64,000 nt of DNA, taken from Ancylobacter aquaticus. Its GTDB lineage: Bacteria > Pseudomonadota > Alphaproteobacteria > Rhizobiales > Xanthobacteraceae. Each line of letters starts with the position of its first letter. The first letter of the stretch is position 1. The DNA lies in assembly GCF_004339465.1 (NCBI RefSeq), contig NZ_SMFY01000002.1:992001-1056000 (forward strand), given 5' to 3'. Below, one piece after another: positions 16,254 through 24,661 of the stretch. The notes under the pieces are model-generated. The model ran no database searches and was not told the DNA's origin. It worked only from the letters and a program-made list of their open reading frames with translations. Position numbers and translations under genes: made by a program.

Positions 16254-16961
16254 ATGTGTCAGGAATGTTCAAAGGCCACCATTAGCCGGCGCGGGTTGTT
16301 CGCGGGGGGCCTCGCTTTGACGATCGCAGCATCCTCCTCGAGCCTTGCCTTCGCGCAGGCGCCTGACGGCCGGCCCAACTCGGCGGAGGAGGCGTTGATG
16401 CGCCTGAAGGAAGGCAATGCGCGCTACATCGCCAATGCGCCCATCAACGCCGACCACTCCGTCGGGCGCATCAACCGCTCGATGGGTCAGCAACCCTTCG
16501 CCGCTGTGGTGACGTGTGCCGATTCCCGCGTCGTGCCAGAATTGATCTTCGATCAGGGGCCGGGCGATCTCTTCGTCATTCGCGTTGCGGGTAATTTCAT
16601 CAACGAGGACGGTCTCGCGAGTCTGGAATTTGCAGCCGCTGTTCTTGGCATTCGGGCAATCCTCGTTCTAGGGCACACGTCCTGTGGCGCGGTGGATGCC
16701 ACCATCAAGTCCATCAAGGACAACACCCTGCCGCCAGGCCATCTGCCGAGGCTGGTCAATGCGATCCGTCCGGCGGTCTATGACGTCATGGCAAGCAATC
16801 CGGACAACCTGCTTGCCGCCGCAACCGCCAAGAACGCACAGCTGAATGCCAGTGTTGCCGCGACTTCAGGCCCGATTCTCGCGGAGTTCCACGAGAAGGG
16901 AACAATCACATCGGCAGCCGCCATTTACGACATCGCCACAGGAAAGGTTGCCTTTCTCTAG
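16254..16961 (+). CDS. Tat-exported beta-class carbonic anhydrase
   Basis: The product is 235 aa. Zinc ligands are in place: Cys88 in TCADSR (with Asp90-Arg92, the catalytic dyad), His141 and Cys144 in GHTSCGAV. The N-terminus has SRRGLFAGG followed by a hydrophobic stretch and 'AFAQA', a twin-arginine signal peptide, so the enzyme should be folded and zinc-loaded before export to the periplasm. It interconverts CO2 and bicarbonate. It is the only gene behind the AraC regulator. The protein has no membrane anchor. Confidence 0.9.
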   Translation: MCQECSKATISRRGLFAGGLALTIAASSSSLAFAQAPDGRPNSAEEALMRLKEGNARYIANAPINADHSVGRINRSMGQQPFAAVVTCADSRVVPELIFDQGPGDLFVIRVAGNFINEDGLASLEFAAAVLGIRAILVLGHTSCGAVDATIKSIKDNTLPPGHLPRLVNAIRPAVYDVMASNPDNLLAAATAKNAQLNASVAATSGPILAEFHEKGTITSAAAIYDIATGKVAFL

Positions 16962-17298
16962 TGCCAGCCTGCGCTTGACGGAGCGCGAATTGGCACGGGC
17001 ACCGGTCTGGCGACCAAAGATCTACGCGGCCGCCAACCGGACCTTCCCAACGCAGCGCCAAGGCCAGAGCCGTCGGCGCCTGTGCGTCTCGACGGCGATT
17101 ATGTGCCCCCTCACCAGCATGGGTACGCCAACACTCAATACGTCCTAAGCTGCTGTTTTATTTATCGAATAATAAATCGTCCGGGCCCGCCACCGATTTC
17201 ACGGGGCCTCAGTGCCGCCGCCGGCTGGCCTCGCCCTTGGGCGCGGAACCTTCCTGTTCACCAATTGTTAACGATCATTGCAATGGGGAGGTCTTCGC
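16962..17298. other. Gene-free stretch
   Basis: These 337 bases contain several short plus-strand frames that neither start with a ribosome site nor match any family. An AT-rich inverted repeat (TTTATT, 8-bp centre, AATAAA) near 17158-17177 stands out against the GC-rich flanks and could be a terminator or operator. Confidence 0.4.
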
Positions 17299-17532
17299 AT
17301 GCTCGCCCTCAAGTTTGATGTCGATCCATCCAGCATCGCCTTCGACCGTCCGCAGGGCCGTCTGGCGATGACGCTGCACCCCGTGATCCCGACCTATGAC
17401 GAAGCCGCCGCCATTGTTTACGGTTGGGCGGTCATGTCTGGCTGCCGCGACATTCGCCGGCTGGTGGTCGAGATCGACGTCGAGGCCGGCCCCCTGCCAC
17501 GCGCATCTTCAGGGGTGCGACACGCCGCCTAG
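17299..17532 (+). CDS. Hypothetical small protein
   Basis: The product would be 77 aa. The start at 17299 is chosen because GGGGAG stands eight bases before this ATG. The protein is acidic-amphipathic with no signal peptide or membrane span ('YDEAAAIVYGWAVMSGCRDIRRLVVEIDVEAG'). I do not recognise the family. Codon use is like the chromosome. It is 50 bases upstream of the DUF883-like gene and may be co-transcribed with it. Confidence 0.55.
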   Translation: MLALKFDVDPSSIAFDRPQGRLAMTLHPVIPTYDEAAAIVYGWAVMSGCRDIRRLVVEIDVEAGPLPRASSGVRHAA

Positions 17533-17583
17533 ACGGAACCTGCCGCAACGCAGGGCGTTGCTCCTACCCAACTCAGGAGTAGT

Positions 17584-17916
17584 ATGATGGCCAGCACCTC
17601 CGAACTCGACGCGATCTCCAAGGATCTGGACGCCCTTCGCCGCGACGTCGCCACTCTCGCGGGCTCGCTGGCGAGCCGGAGCAGCGATGGCGTGCGCCAC
17701 TATGCCAACCGCTATGCCCGTCACGGTGCAGCCCGCGCGGGCGCAGCACTCGACTATGCAGCGGCAAACGGCGCCGATCTGCTTGAGGGCGCCGGCAGCC
17801 ATGCCCGGTATGCCGCCGACGAAGTCGCGGCGCAGGTTCGCCGTCATCCCGCCGTGGCGCTCGCCGGGCTGCTGACGATCGGCATGCTGGCTTATCTGGC
17901 CGCCTGCCGGAAGTAA
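17584..17916 (+). CDS. DUF883/ElaB-YqjD-like tail-anchored protein
   Basis: The product is 110 aa. An N-terminal coiled-coil helix (ELDAISKDLDALRRDVATLAGSL) is followed by an Ala-rich amphipathic helix, then 'VRRHPAVALAGLLTIGMLAY', a single C-terminal membrane span with the Arg-Arg-His-Pro entry typical of DUF883. E. coli relatives ElaB and YqjD bind ribosomes at the inner membrane in stationary phase. CAGGAGTAGT precedes two adjacent ATGs; either may be used. Function here is inferred by family only. Confidence 0.75.
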   Translation: MMASTSELDAISKDLDALRRDVATLAGSLASRSSDGVRHYANRYARHGAARAGAALDYAAANGADLLEGAGSHARYAADEVAAQVRRHPAVALAGLLTIGMLAYLAACRK

Positions 17917-18174
17917 TAGCCGGGGCTGCCCAGGCAGTGGCGGCGTCGCCGCCACGCCACGCCCGGGTGATGATTACGGGGGCCGTCCAGGTCGTTTGCA
18001 GCCTTGCCGGCGAGGCAGGGCCCGCCGGTCACGCGGAAATGCGTTGGTGTTCGGCAGTGGCTCAGTCTTCCTTGACCCCGGAAGTCATTGACCTGCGGCC
18101 GTAGCCCGAGTGACCCCGAGTCATCGGGGGCGCGTGCCGCTCCACCGCTGGATAGCGACCCGTCGAGGCCCGAT

Positions 18175-18483
18175 ATGCACGCCCCCTCTTTCAGCTCAGT
18201 ATTTCTGGCGGCGCTCTCTGTCGCCTTTCTCGCTCCTCCTCTGCCCGCCCTCGCCCAGGCCATGCCCAATTCGCTCGCCATGAGCTGCGGGCAGGCGCGG
18301 GCGCTGGTGCAGCGCGAGGGGGCCGTGGTCATCGGCACCGGACCGAACCTCTATGACCGTTTCGTCACCGATGCCGGCTATTGTTCATCCAAACGCTCCA
18401 AGCCGGCCTGGATAGCGACCCGCGACGAGGCGCAGTGTCTGGTCGGGCAGCTCTGCCGCGATCGGCGCTTCCGGGCGCGCTGA
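18175..18483 (+). CDS. Small secreted cysteine-containing protein
   Basis: The product is 102 aa with a signal peptide ending near 'ALAQA' (residues 24-28). The mature part is 'MSCGQARALVQREGAVVIGTG' plus 'YDRFVTDAGYC' and 'CLVGQLC', four cysteines likely to form two disulfides in the periplasm. The pattern SCGQAR...G.VV.GTG...YDRFV is a short conserved family that I know only as hypothetical in Hyphomicrobiales. The start at 18175 is the first codon that gives the signal peptide. No neighbour suggests a role. Confidence 0.68.
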   Translation: MHAPSFSSVFLAALSVAFLAPPLPALAQAMPNSLAMSCGQARALVQREGAVVIGTGPNLYDRFVTDAGYCSSKRSKPAWIATRDEAQCLVGQLCRDRRFRAR

Positions 18484-18570
18484 GCCTATGCCGGGGTCCG
18501 GCGCCTCCTAAACGGTTGCGCGATACGCCGACGGGGGGCATAAGCGCGGCACAGAGTTTGGAGGAATTCC

Positions 18571-20403
18571 ATGCCCGCCTATCGTTCCCGCACCACCACC
18601 CATGGGCGCAATATGGCCGGCGCGCGCGGCCTCTGGCGCGCCACCGGCATGAAGGACGGCGATTTCGGCAAGCCGATCATCGCCGTGGTCAACTCCTTCA
18701 CCCAGTTCGTGCCCGGTCATGTGCACCTGAAGGACCTCGGCCAGCTCGTGGCGCGGGAGATCGAGGCGGCGGGTGGCGTCGCCAAGGAATTCAACACCAT
18801 CGCGGTCGATGACGGCATCGCCATGGGCCATGACGGCATGCTCTATTCGCTGCCCTCGCGCGAACTGATCGCCGACAGCGTGGAATACATGGTCAACGCG
18901 CACTGCGCCGATGCCATGGTCTGCATCTCCAATTGCGACAAGATCACCCCCGGCATGCTGATGGCGTCGCTGCGCCTCAACATCCCGACCGTGTTCGTCT
19001 CCGGCGGACCGATGGAGGCCGGCAAGGTGGTGCTGAACGGCAAGACCAAGGCGCTCGATCTGGTCGACGCCATGGTCGCCGCCGCCGACGAGCGCATTTC
19101 CGACGAGGATGTCGCCGTCATCGAGCGCTCGGCCTGCCCGACCTGCGGCTCCTGCTCGGGCATGTTCACCGCCAATTCGATGAACTGCCTCACCGAGGCG
19201 CTGGGCCTCGCTCTGCCGGGCAACGGCACCACGCTGGCCACTCACTCCGACCGCAAGCGGCTCTTTGTCGAGGCCGGCCATACCATTGTCGACCTCGCCC
19301 GCCGCTATTACGAGCAGGACGACGCCAGCATCCTGCCGCGCTCGGTGGCGAGCTTTGCCGCCTTCGAGAACGCGATGACGCTCGACATCGCCATGGGCGG
19401 CTCTACCAACACCGTGCTGCATCTGCTGGCCGCCGCGCATGAGGGCGAAGTGCCCTTCACCATGGCCGACATCGACCGCCTCTCGCGCCGGGTGCCGGTG
19501 CTGTGCAAGGTGGCGCCCGCCGTGGCGGACGTGCATGTGGAAGACGTGCACCACGCCGGCGGCATCATGGGTATTCTCGGCGAACTCGACCGCGCCGGCC
19601 TTCTCGACACCTCGGTCGGCTCCATCCACGCCACCTCGCTCGGCGCGGCGCTGGAGCACTGGGACGTCAAGCGCAACGGCAGCGAGGCGGTGCACGAATT
19701 CTTCCGCTCCGCCCCCGGCGGCGTGCCGACGCAGACCGCGTTCAGCCAGTCCGCCCTCTATGACGACGTCGACCTCGACCGCGAAAAGGGCGTCATCCGC
19801 AACCTCGAGCACGCCTTCTCCAGGGATGGCGGCCTCGCCGTGCTTTATGGCAACCTCGCCGAGGATGGCTGCATCGTGAAGACGGCCGGCGTCGACGAGA
19901 GCATCCTGAAGTTCACCGGCACCGCCCGCGTGTTCGAGAGCCAGGACGACGCCGTCTCCGGCATTCTCGGCAACCGGGTGAAGCCGGGCCAGATCGTCCT
20001 CATCCGCTATGAGGGGCCGCGCGGCGGGCCGGGCATGCAGGAAATGCTCTACCCCACCAGCTACCTGAAATCGAAGGGGCTGGGCAAGGAATGCGCCCTC
20101 ATCACCGACGGCCGCTTCTCCGGCGGCTCCTCGGGCCTGTCCATCGGCCATGTCTCGCCGGAAGCGGCGGAAGGCGGCACCATCGGGCTGGTGCGCGAGG
20201 GCGATGTGATCGAGATCGACATCCCTAACCGGCGTATCCATCTCGCGGTGGACGATGCCGTGCTCGCCGCCCGCCGCGAGGAGCAGGAAGCCCATGGCTG
20301 GATTCCGGCGGCGCCGCGCAAGCGCAACGTGACCACCGCGCTCAAGGCCTATGCCGCGCTCGCCACCAGCGCCGCAAAGGGTGCTGTCCGGCAGATCCCC
20401 TGA
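18571..20403 (+). CDS. ilvD: Dihydroxy-acid dehydratase
   Basis: The product is 610 aa, full length for IlvD. It dehydrates 2,3-dihydroxy-3-methyl acids to 2-oxo acids in valine, leucine and isoleucine synthesis. Iron-sulfur cysteines appear in '[10 protein letters not shown]' near residue 124 and '[19 protein letters not shown]' near 190-208; '[14 protein letters not shown]' near 515 is the family's C-terminal signature. GGAGGAA stands before the ATG. It is followed by a terminator and is monocistronic. Long open frames on its antisense strand are composition artefacts. Confidence 0.97.
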   Translation: MPAYRSRTTTHGRNMAGARGLWRATGMKDGDFGKPIIAVVNSFTQFVPGHVHLKDLGQLVAREIEAAGGVAKEFNTIAVDDGIAMGHDGMLYSLPSRELIADSVEYMVNAHCADAMVCISNCDKITPGMLMASLRLNIPTVFVSGGPMEAGKVVLNGKTKALDLVDAMVAAADERISDEDVAVIERSACPTCGSCSGMFTANSMNCLTEALGLALPGNGTTLATHSDRKRLFVEAGHTIVDLARRYYEQDDASILPRSVASFAAFENAMTLDIAMGGSTNTVLHLLAAAHEGEVPFTMADIDRLSRRVPVLCKVAPAVADVHVEDVHHAGGIMGILGELDRAGLLDTSVGSIHATSLGAALEHWDVKRNGSEAVHEFFRSAPGGVPTQTAFSQSALYDDVDLDREKGVIRNLEHAFSRDGGLAVLYGNLAEDGCIVKTAGVDESILKFTGTARVFESQDDAVSGILGNRVKPGQIVLIRYEGPRGGPGMQEMLYPTSYLKSKGLGKECALITDGRFSGGSSGLSIGHVSPEAAEGGTIGLVREGDVIEIDIPNRRIHLAVDDAVLAARREEQEAHGWIPAAPRKRNVTTALKAYAALATSAAKGAVRQIP

Positions 20404-20454
20404 GCGGCACCTTCCTGAAGGCGCGCGCGCCTTCAGCCGGCCAAAAGACACAGA

Positions 20455-20482
20455 AGGCGGGGCCGTGCGGCTCCGCCTTTTT
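20455..20482 (+). terminator. Rho-independent terminator after ilvD
   Basis: The stem AGGCGGGGCC/GGCTCCGCCT (ten pairs with one G-T) closes on GTGC and is followed directly by a T run. It lies 52 bases past the ilvD stop. Confidence 0.85.
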
Positions 20483-20521
20483 CGCATGCGTCCCTGAAGA
20501 CGACCAAAAATGGAGGCCGCC

Positions 20522-20827
20522 ATGGCCGACGAAGACGATGCCTATGTCTATGACGAAGCCACCGGCGAGTGGCGCCCGGCCTCGGAAATGAAGGCGGCGA
20601 CCACCACCGCGCCGGAAGCGCGCGATGCCTCCGGCACGGTGCTGGCAGACGGCGACTCGGTCGTGCTCATCAAGGACCTCAAGGTAAAGGGCGCCGGCCA
20701 GACGCTGAAGCAGGGCACGGTCATTAGGACCATCCGCCTCACCGACAACCCGGAAGAGATCGACTGCCGTTTCGAGGGCATCAAGGGCCTCGTCCTGCGC
20801 ACCGAATTCGTGCGCAAGCGAGGTTAG
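20522..20827 (+). CDS. YjdM/PhnA-like protein lacking the zinc-ribbon cysteines
   Basis: The product is 101 aa. Residues 38-101 match the C-terminal SH3-like half of YjdM ('DASGTVLADGDSVVLIKDLKVKG' in two halves, 'IDCRFEGIKGLVLRTEFVRK'). The N-terminal part, where YjdM has four cysteines, reads 'DAYVYDEATGEWRPASEM' with none. The only cysteine in the protein is in the C-terminal half. GGAGG sits eight bases before the second ATG, which decides the start at 20522. Despite the old phnA name, YjdM is not the phosphonoacetate hydrolase. Role unknown. Confidence 0.8.
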   Translation: MADEDDAYVYDEATGEWRPASEMKAATTTAPEARDASGTVLADGDSVVLIKDLKVKGAGQTLKQGTVIRTIRLTDNPEEIDCRFEGIKGLVLRTEFVRKRG

Positions 20828-20908
20828 ATCGGGGGGCGTCCGCGTGGCGCGCCGCGCGGTGGCATGGTAGCGTCGGCCGTGCCACCGCTCACCCCCGCAG
20901 GTTGACCC

Positions 20909-21208
20909 ATGAGAAAGCTCGTTCGCGCCCTCGTCCTTGCCAGCACCGCCGTCGCATGGCTGCCCCACGCAGCTCTCGCGGACAAGATCGACCTCTCCAC
21001 CACGACCTGCGCGCAGTTCCTGGAGAGCGACAAGACCGAGATCATGCTGACGCTTGCCTGGCTCGACGCCTATTACAAGGACGTCGACGCCCCGCCCGTG
21101 ATCGACACCGACAAATTCGTCGATAATGCCGGCAAGCTCGGCGATTACTGCGCCGCCAATCCGAGCATCGGCCTGATCACGGCAACCGACGAACTGTTCG
21201 GCGACTGA
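20909..21208 (+). CDS. HdeA/HdeB-like periplasmic protein
   Basis: The product is 99 aa with a signal peptide (MRKLVRALVLASTAVAW, cleavage near ALA-DK at 25). The mature chain 'KIDLSTTTCAQFLESDKTEIMLTLAWLDAYYKD' and the later 'GDYCAANP' give the two cysteines that form the HdeA-type disulfide. HdeA and HdeB are periplasmic acid-stress chaperones. Alphaproteobacterial relatives share the fold but are less well characterised. It is followed by a strong hairpin. Confidence 0.82.
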   Translation: MRKLVRALVLASTAVAWLPHAALADKIDLSTTTCAQFLESDKTEIMLTLAWLDAYYKDVDAPPVIDTDKFVDNAGKLGDYCAANPSIGLITATDELFGD

Positions 21209-21275
21209 CGCGGGCGGGCGCCTCTCCGGCCACGTGCAGCCGTGAGGCGTATTCCGGCATAATGATTGCGAACTC

Positions 21276-21314
21276 ACCGTCCGGCCAGCTTGCTTTGCAG
21301 GCTGGCCGGACGGT
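21276..21314 (+). terminator. Perfect 14-bp hairpin after the HdeA-like gene
   Basis: ACCGTCCGGCCAGC and its exact complement enclose an 11-base loop TTGCTTTGCAG, then TGTTTC follows. It probably ends transcription of the HdeA-like gene. The remaining sequence to 21539 is AT-rich for this genome and should hold the promoter of the next gene; nothing else is seen there. The loop sequence recurs at 30725-30735. Confidence 0.7.
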
Positions 21315-21539
21315 TGTTTCCGCTTGTCGAATTATGCCCCCGACGGAAAGAACCCTCCCCCACACGACGCCTTGCCGGTGCTATAATCATGTATCTACGG
21401 TAATATACAGCCAATAATAACCTTTATAACTACCATATTGCAGTCGAGAGGTAACAAATTAGCGCTGCAATAACTTATACGACTGGGGAACCATACGTAA
21501 TTCTCGGGATTATTCCTCACACAAACCGGAGGATATCCT

Positions 21540-21890
21540 ATGATCAACGCCAAGACGACTTCTGCGGCCGTTCTCGCGGCCATGCTCGCCCTCAGCGCCC
21601 CGGCTTTTGCCCAGTCCAGCGGCACGGGCGGCGCCTCGTCGAGCGCAGGCGCGTCAGACTCGGGCAATACCGGCGGCAATGCGACCGGCTCGTCCGGCAC
21701 CACCGACAGCAAGGCTGGCGGCATGAACCCGGCGGCCGCAGGCTCTGGCATGGGCTCTTCCGAGGGCCGCAACACCACCAGCGGAGGCACCACGGGCACG
21801 GATGCCGCCGGCACCGCCCCGGCCAATGCCGACCGGCCCGATGACACCAGCTCCGATCGCGATTGCACCAGCACGCAGACCCCCTGCTGA
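21540..21890 (+). CDS. Secreted Gly/Ser/Thr-rich protein of unknown function
   Basis: The product is 116 aa. A signal peptide ends at 'APAFAQ' (residue about 25). The mature part is low complexity, mostly Gly, Ser, Thr, Ala and Asp, ending 'DRDCTSTQTPC' with its only two cysteines. Such chains are usually disordered and extracytoplasmic. GGAGG lies seven bases before the ATG. An AT-rich upstream region suggests an active promoter. I do not recognise a family. Confidence 0.65.
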   Translation: MINAKTTSAAVLAAMLALSAPAFAQSSGTGGASSSAGASDSGNTGGNATGSSGTTDSKAGGMNPAAAGSGMGSSEGRNTTSGGTTGTDAAGTAPANADRPDDTSSDRDCTSTQTPC

Positions 21891-22044
21891 TCGCTCTACC
21901 TTCGCGCTACTGGAAAGGCCGCCCTCTCCCCGGGGCGGCCCTTTTCATGTCGGGATGGCCCCCTCAACAGCGGGCCGCGATTGCGAACAAAACGCGAAAC
22001 GTGCTCTCTGGGCGGGAGATCCCCTCCCGGAGATTCGTCCGCCC

Positions 22045-24117
22045 ATGCACCCCGCCGCCTATCTCGACAGGCTCAACCCGCAGCAGCGGCGGGCGGTCGA
22101 ACATGGCATTGCCGGCGCCGGCGAGGTGATTGGCGGGCCGCTTCTGGTGATCGCCGGCGCGGGCTCGGGCAAGACCGACACGCTCGCCCATCGCGTCGCC
22201 CATCTCATTGTCAACCGTGCCGATCCGCGCCGCATCCTGCTGCTCACCTTCTCCCGCCGCGCGGCGGCGGAAATGGCGCGGCGGGTGGAGCGCATCGCCG
22301 CGCGCGTACTCGGCCCCGATGCAAGGGCGCTCACCGAGGGGCTGACCTGGGCCGGCACCTTTCACGGCATCGGCGCCCGCCTGCTGCGCGACCATGCGCT
22401 CGCCATAGGCCTCGACCCGAACTTCACCATCCACGACCGCGAGGACAGTGCCGACCTCATCAACCTCATCCGCCATGAGCTGGGTTTCTCCAAAACCGAG
22501 AAGCGCTTTCCCACCAAGGGGACCCTGCTCGCCATCTATTCCCGCGCGGTCAATGCCGAGCAGAAGCTGGAAGAGGTGATCGGCCGCAGCTTCCCGTGGT
22601 GTGCCGGCTGGAATGGTGAGCTGAAGGCGATCTTCTCCGCCTATGTCGAGGCCAAGCAGCGCCAGAACGTGCTCGATTACGACGATCTGCTGCTCTACTG
22701 GGCACAGATGATGGGCGAACCGGCGCTGGCCGGCGAGGTCGCCAGCCGTTTCGACCATGTGCTGATCGACGAGTATCAGGACACAAACAAGCTGCAATCC
22801 TCCATCCTGCTCGGGCTGAAGCCGGACGGGCGCGGCCTGACCGTGGTCGGCGACGATGCGCAGTCGATCTATTCCTTCCGCGCCGCCACGGTGCGCAACA
22901 TTCTCGACTTCCCCGGCCACTTCACGCCCCGTGCCGAAACGATCATGCTGGAGCAGAACTATCGCTCCACCCAGCCCATCCTCGCCGCCGCCAATGCGGT
23001 GATCGATTTTGCCAGCGAGCGCTACGCCAAGAACCTCTGGTCCGAGCGCGCAACGGGCGAGCGGCCGGTGCTGGTGAGCGTGCGCGACGAGATCGAGCAG
23101 GCGAACTTCATCGCCACCCGCGTGCTGGAGAACCGCGAGGACGCCATCGCCCTGAAGCAGCAGGCGGTGCTGTTCCGTGCCGCCCATCACAGCGGGCCGC
23201 TGGAGGTTGAGCTAACCCGGCGCAACATTCCCTTCGTGAAGTTCGGCGGGCTGAAATTCCTTGATTCCGCCCATGTGAAGGACGTGCTCGGCGTCCTGCG
23301 CTTTGTCGAGAACCCGCGCGACCGCGTTGCCGGCTTCCGGGTGCTGCGCCTGCTCTCCGGCCTCGGCCCGGCCACCGCCGCGCGCATTCTGGATGCGGTC
23401 GACGCCGCCGGTGGATTGCTGCCGGCGCTGGAAGCGGTCACGCCCCCTCCCCGCGCCGAACAGGAATGGCCCACCTTCCTCGCCATGGCGCGCGAACTCA
23501 AGGCGAACGCCGCCGGCTGGCCGGGCGAACTTGATCTGGTGCGCGCGTGGTACGAGCCGCTGCTGGAGCGCCTGCACGAGGATGCCGGCAGCCGGCAGGC
23601 CGATCTTGTGCAACTCGGCCAGATCGCCGCGAGCTACCCCTCGCGCGCCCGCTTCCTCACCGAGCTGACGCTCGACCCGCCGGACGCCACCAGCGCCGAG
23701 GCCGGGCCGCCGCACCGCGACGAGGATTATCTCATCCTCTCCACCATCCACTCCGCCAAGGGGCAGGAGTGGAAATCGGTGTTCGTGCTCAACGCGGTTG
23801 ATGGCTGCATCCCGAGCGATCTCGGCACCGGCACGCGCGAGGAAATCGAGGAAGAGCGCCGCCTGCTCTATGTCGCGATGACGCGGGCGAAGGACAGCCT
23901 GCATTTGATGCTGCCGCAGCGCTTCTTCACCCATGGCCAGGCGGCGCGCGGCGATCGCCACGTCTACGCCGCCCGCACCCGCTTCATCCCGCCCACCATC
24001 CTCGGCCGCTTCGCCATGGCAAGCTGGCCGCCCGCGCAGGCGGAAATGGCCGGCCGACCGGGTGAACCTCGCGCGGCTGTCGATATCGGGGCGCGGATGC
24101 GGGCGATGTGGAAATAG
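22045..24117 (+). CDS. UvrD/PcrA-family ATP-dependent helicase
   Basis: The product is 690 aa. Superfamily I motifs are in order: 'NPQQRRAV' (Q motif, near 11), Walker A 'GAGSGKTDT' (near 40), 'IDEYQDTN' (II, near 240), 'GDDAQSIYSFR' (III, near 270), 'LEQNYRST' (IV), 'TIHSAKGQEW' (V, near 570) and 'LLYVAMTRAK' (VI, near 610). It is a 3'-5' DNA helicase or translocase. It is shorter than main UvrD and looks like a second, Rep/UvrD-like paralogue. I start at 22045, where homology begins; upstream in-frame codons overlap the previous gene. Confidence 0.9.
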   Translation: MHPAAYLDRLNPQQRRAVEHGIAGAGEVIGGPLLVIAGAGSGKTDTLAHRVAHLIVNRADPRRILLLTFSRRAAAEMARRVERIAARVLGPDARALTEGLTWAGTFHGIGARLLRDHALAIGLDPNFTIHDREDSADLINLIRHELGFSKTEKRFPTKGTLLAIYSRAVNAEQKLEEVIGRSFPWCAGWNGELKAIFSAYVEAKQRQNVLDYDDLLLYWAQMMGEPALAGEVASRFDHVLIDEYQDTNKLQSSILLGLKPDGRGLTVVGDDAQSIYSFRAATVRNILDFPGHFTPRAETIMLEQNYRSTQPILAAANAVIDFASERYAKNLWSERATGERPVLVSVRDEIEQANFIATRVLENREDAIALKQQAVLFRAAHHSGPLEVELTRRNIPFVKFGGLKFLDSAHVKDVLGVLRFVENPRDRVAGFRVLRLLSGLGPATAARILDAVDAAGGLLPALEAVTPPPRAEQEWPTFLAMARELKANAAGWPGELDLVRAWYEPLLERLHEDAGSRQADLVQLGQIAASYPSRARFLTELTLDPPDATSAEAGPPHRDEDYLILSTIHSAKGQEWKSVFVLNAVDGCIPSDLGTGTREEIEEERRLLYVAMTRAKDSLHLMLPQRFFTHGQAARGDRHVYAARTRFIPPTILGRFAMASWPPAQAEMAGRPGEPRAAVDIGARMRAMWK

Positions 24118-24168
24118 CGCGGCCATGGATTTATGCCCGGCCCTTCCCTCATCCCAGCCCCGTCCGCC

Positions 24169-24262
24169 CCTCACCCCCGGGCTTGACCCGGGGACGCAGC
24201 CGAGCTGCCGGCGCGAGGGCTGAAATCTGGGTGGCCGGGTCAAGCCCGGCCATGAGGGCGAG
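24169..24262. repeat. REP-like palindromic intergenic repeat
   Basis: 'CCCGGGCTTGACCCGGGGAC' is followed about 50 bases later by 'GGCCGGGTCAAGCCCGGCC', an inverted pair. The same motifs, in inverted order, occur twice at 34725-34908. It is a dispersed chromosomal repeat in a 220-bp gap. Confidence 0.6.
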
Positions 24263-24337
24263 ACTGCGAGGGGAAACCGTGCGGGGCGGCCATGCGGGAA
24301 AGCGAACGCCCGTTCAACGGAGCGACGTCGGCGCCCC

Positions 24338-24565
24338 TCAGCGTATCCGAACCCCCGGCCCGTGCTCGCCGGCGGGCAGCAGCATCACGCCGGCGTCCTG
24401 CAGGGTGCGAACGAGCAGCGATTCCGTCCCTCGATGCAGTACATGGCGGTGCCGCTCGAAATCGCGCACGGTGCTGCGGGAAACCCCGGCGCGCTCGGCC
24501 AGATGCTCTTGCGTCCAGTCGAGAAGCCCACGTGCCGCGCGGCATTGTTCGGGCGCCAGTTCCAT
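24338..24565 (-). CDS. Small Xre-family DNA-binding protein
   Basis: The product is 75 aa. A single helix-turn-helix spans about residues 5-55: 'CRAARGLLDWTQEHLAERAGVSRSTVRDFERHR'. Start at 24565, where AAGGCAG precedes the ATG; an upstream in-frame ATG has no such site. It is divergent from the Mrp operon with a 96-bp gap, so it could control that operon. Comparable stand-alone one-domain regulators are common and often autoregulatory. Confidence 0.78.
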   Translation of the reverse strand: MELAPEQCRAARGLLDWTQEHLAERAGVSRSTVRDFERHRHVLHRGTESLLVRTLQDAGVMLLPAGEHGPGVRIR

Positions 24566-24661
24566 CGTTTCTGCCTTGCGTAAAGACGCCCAAATCAACC
24601 ATAATGGGCGACATCGCGCAAGACGCTGAGGACATCGCCCGCACGGAGGCTCCCGTTACCT

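Noticed and set aside
16846-17318. Small genes after the carbonic anhydrase
   Set aside because: Short frames without ribosome sites, partly overlapping the carbonic anhydrase end; no family resemblance.
18508-20523. A 671-codon open frame on the minus strand
   Set aside because: It is antisense to ilvD, whose iron-sulfur and signature motifs are clear.
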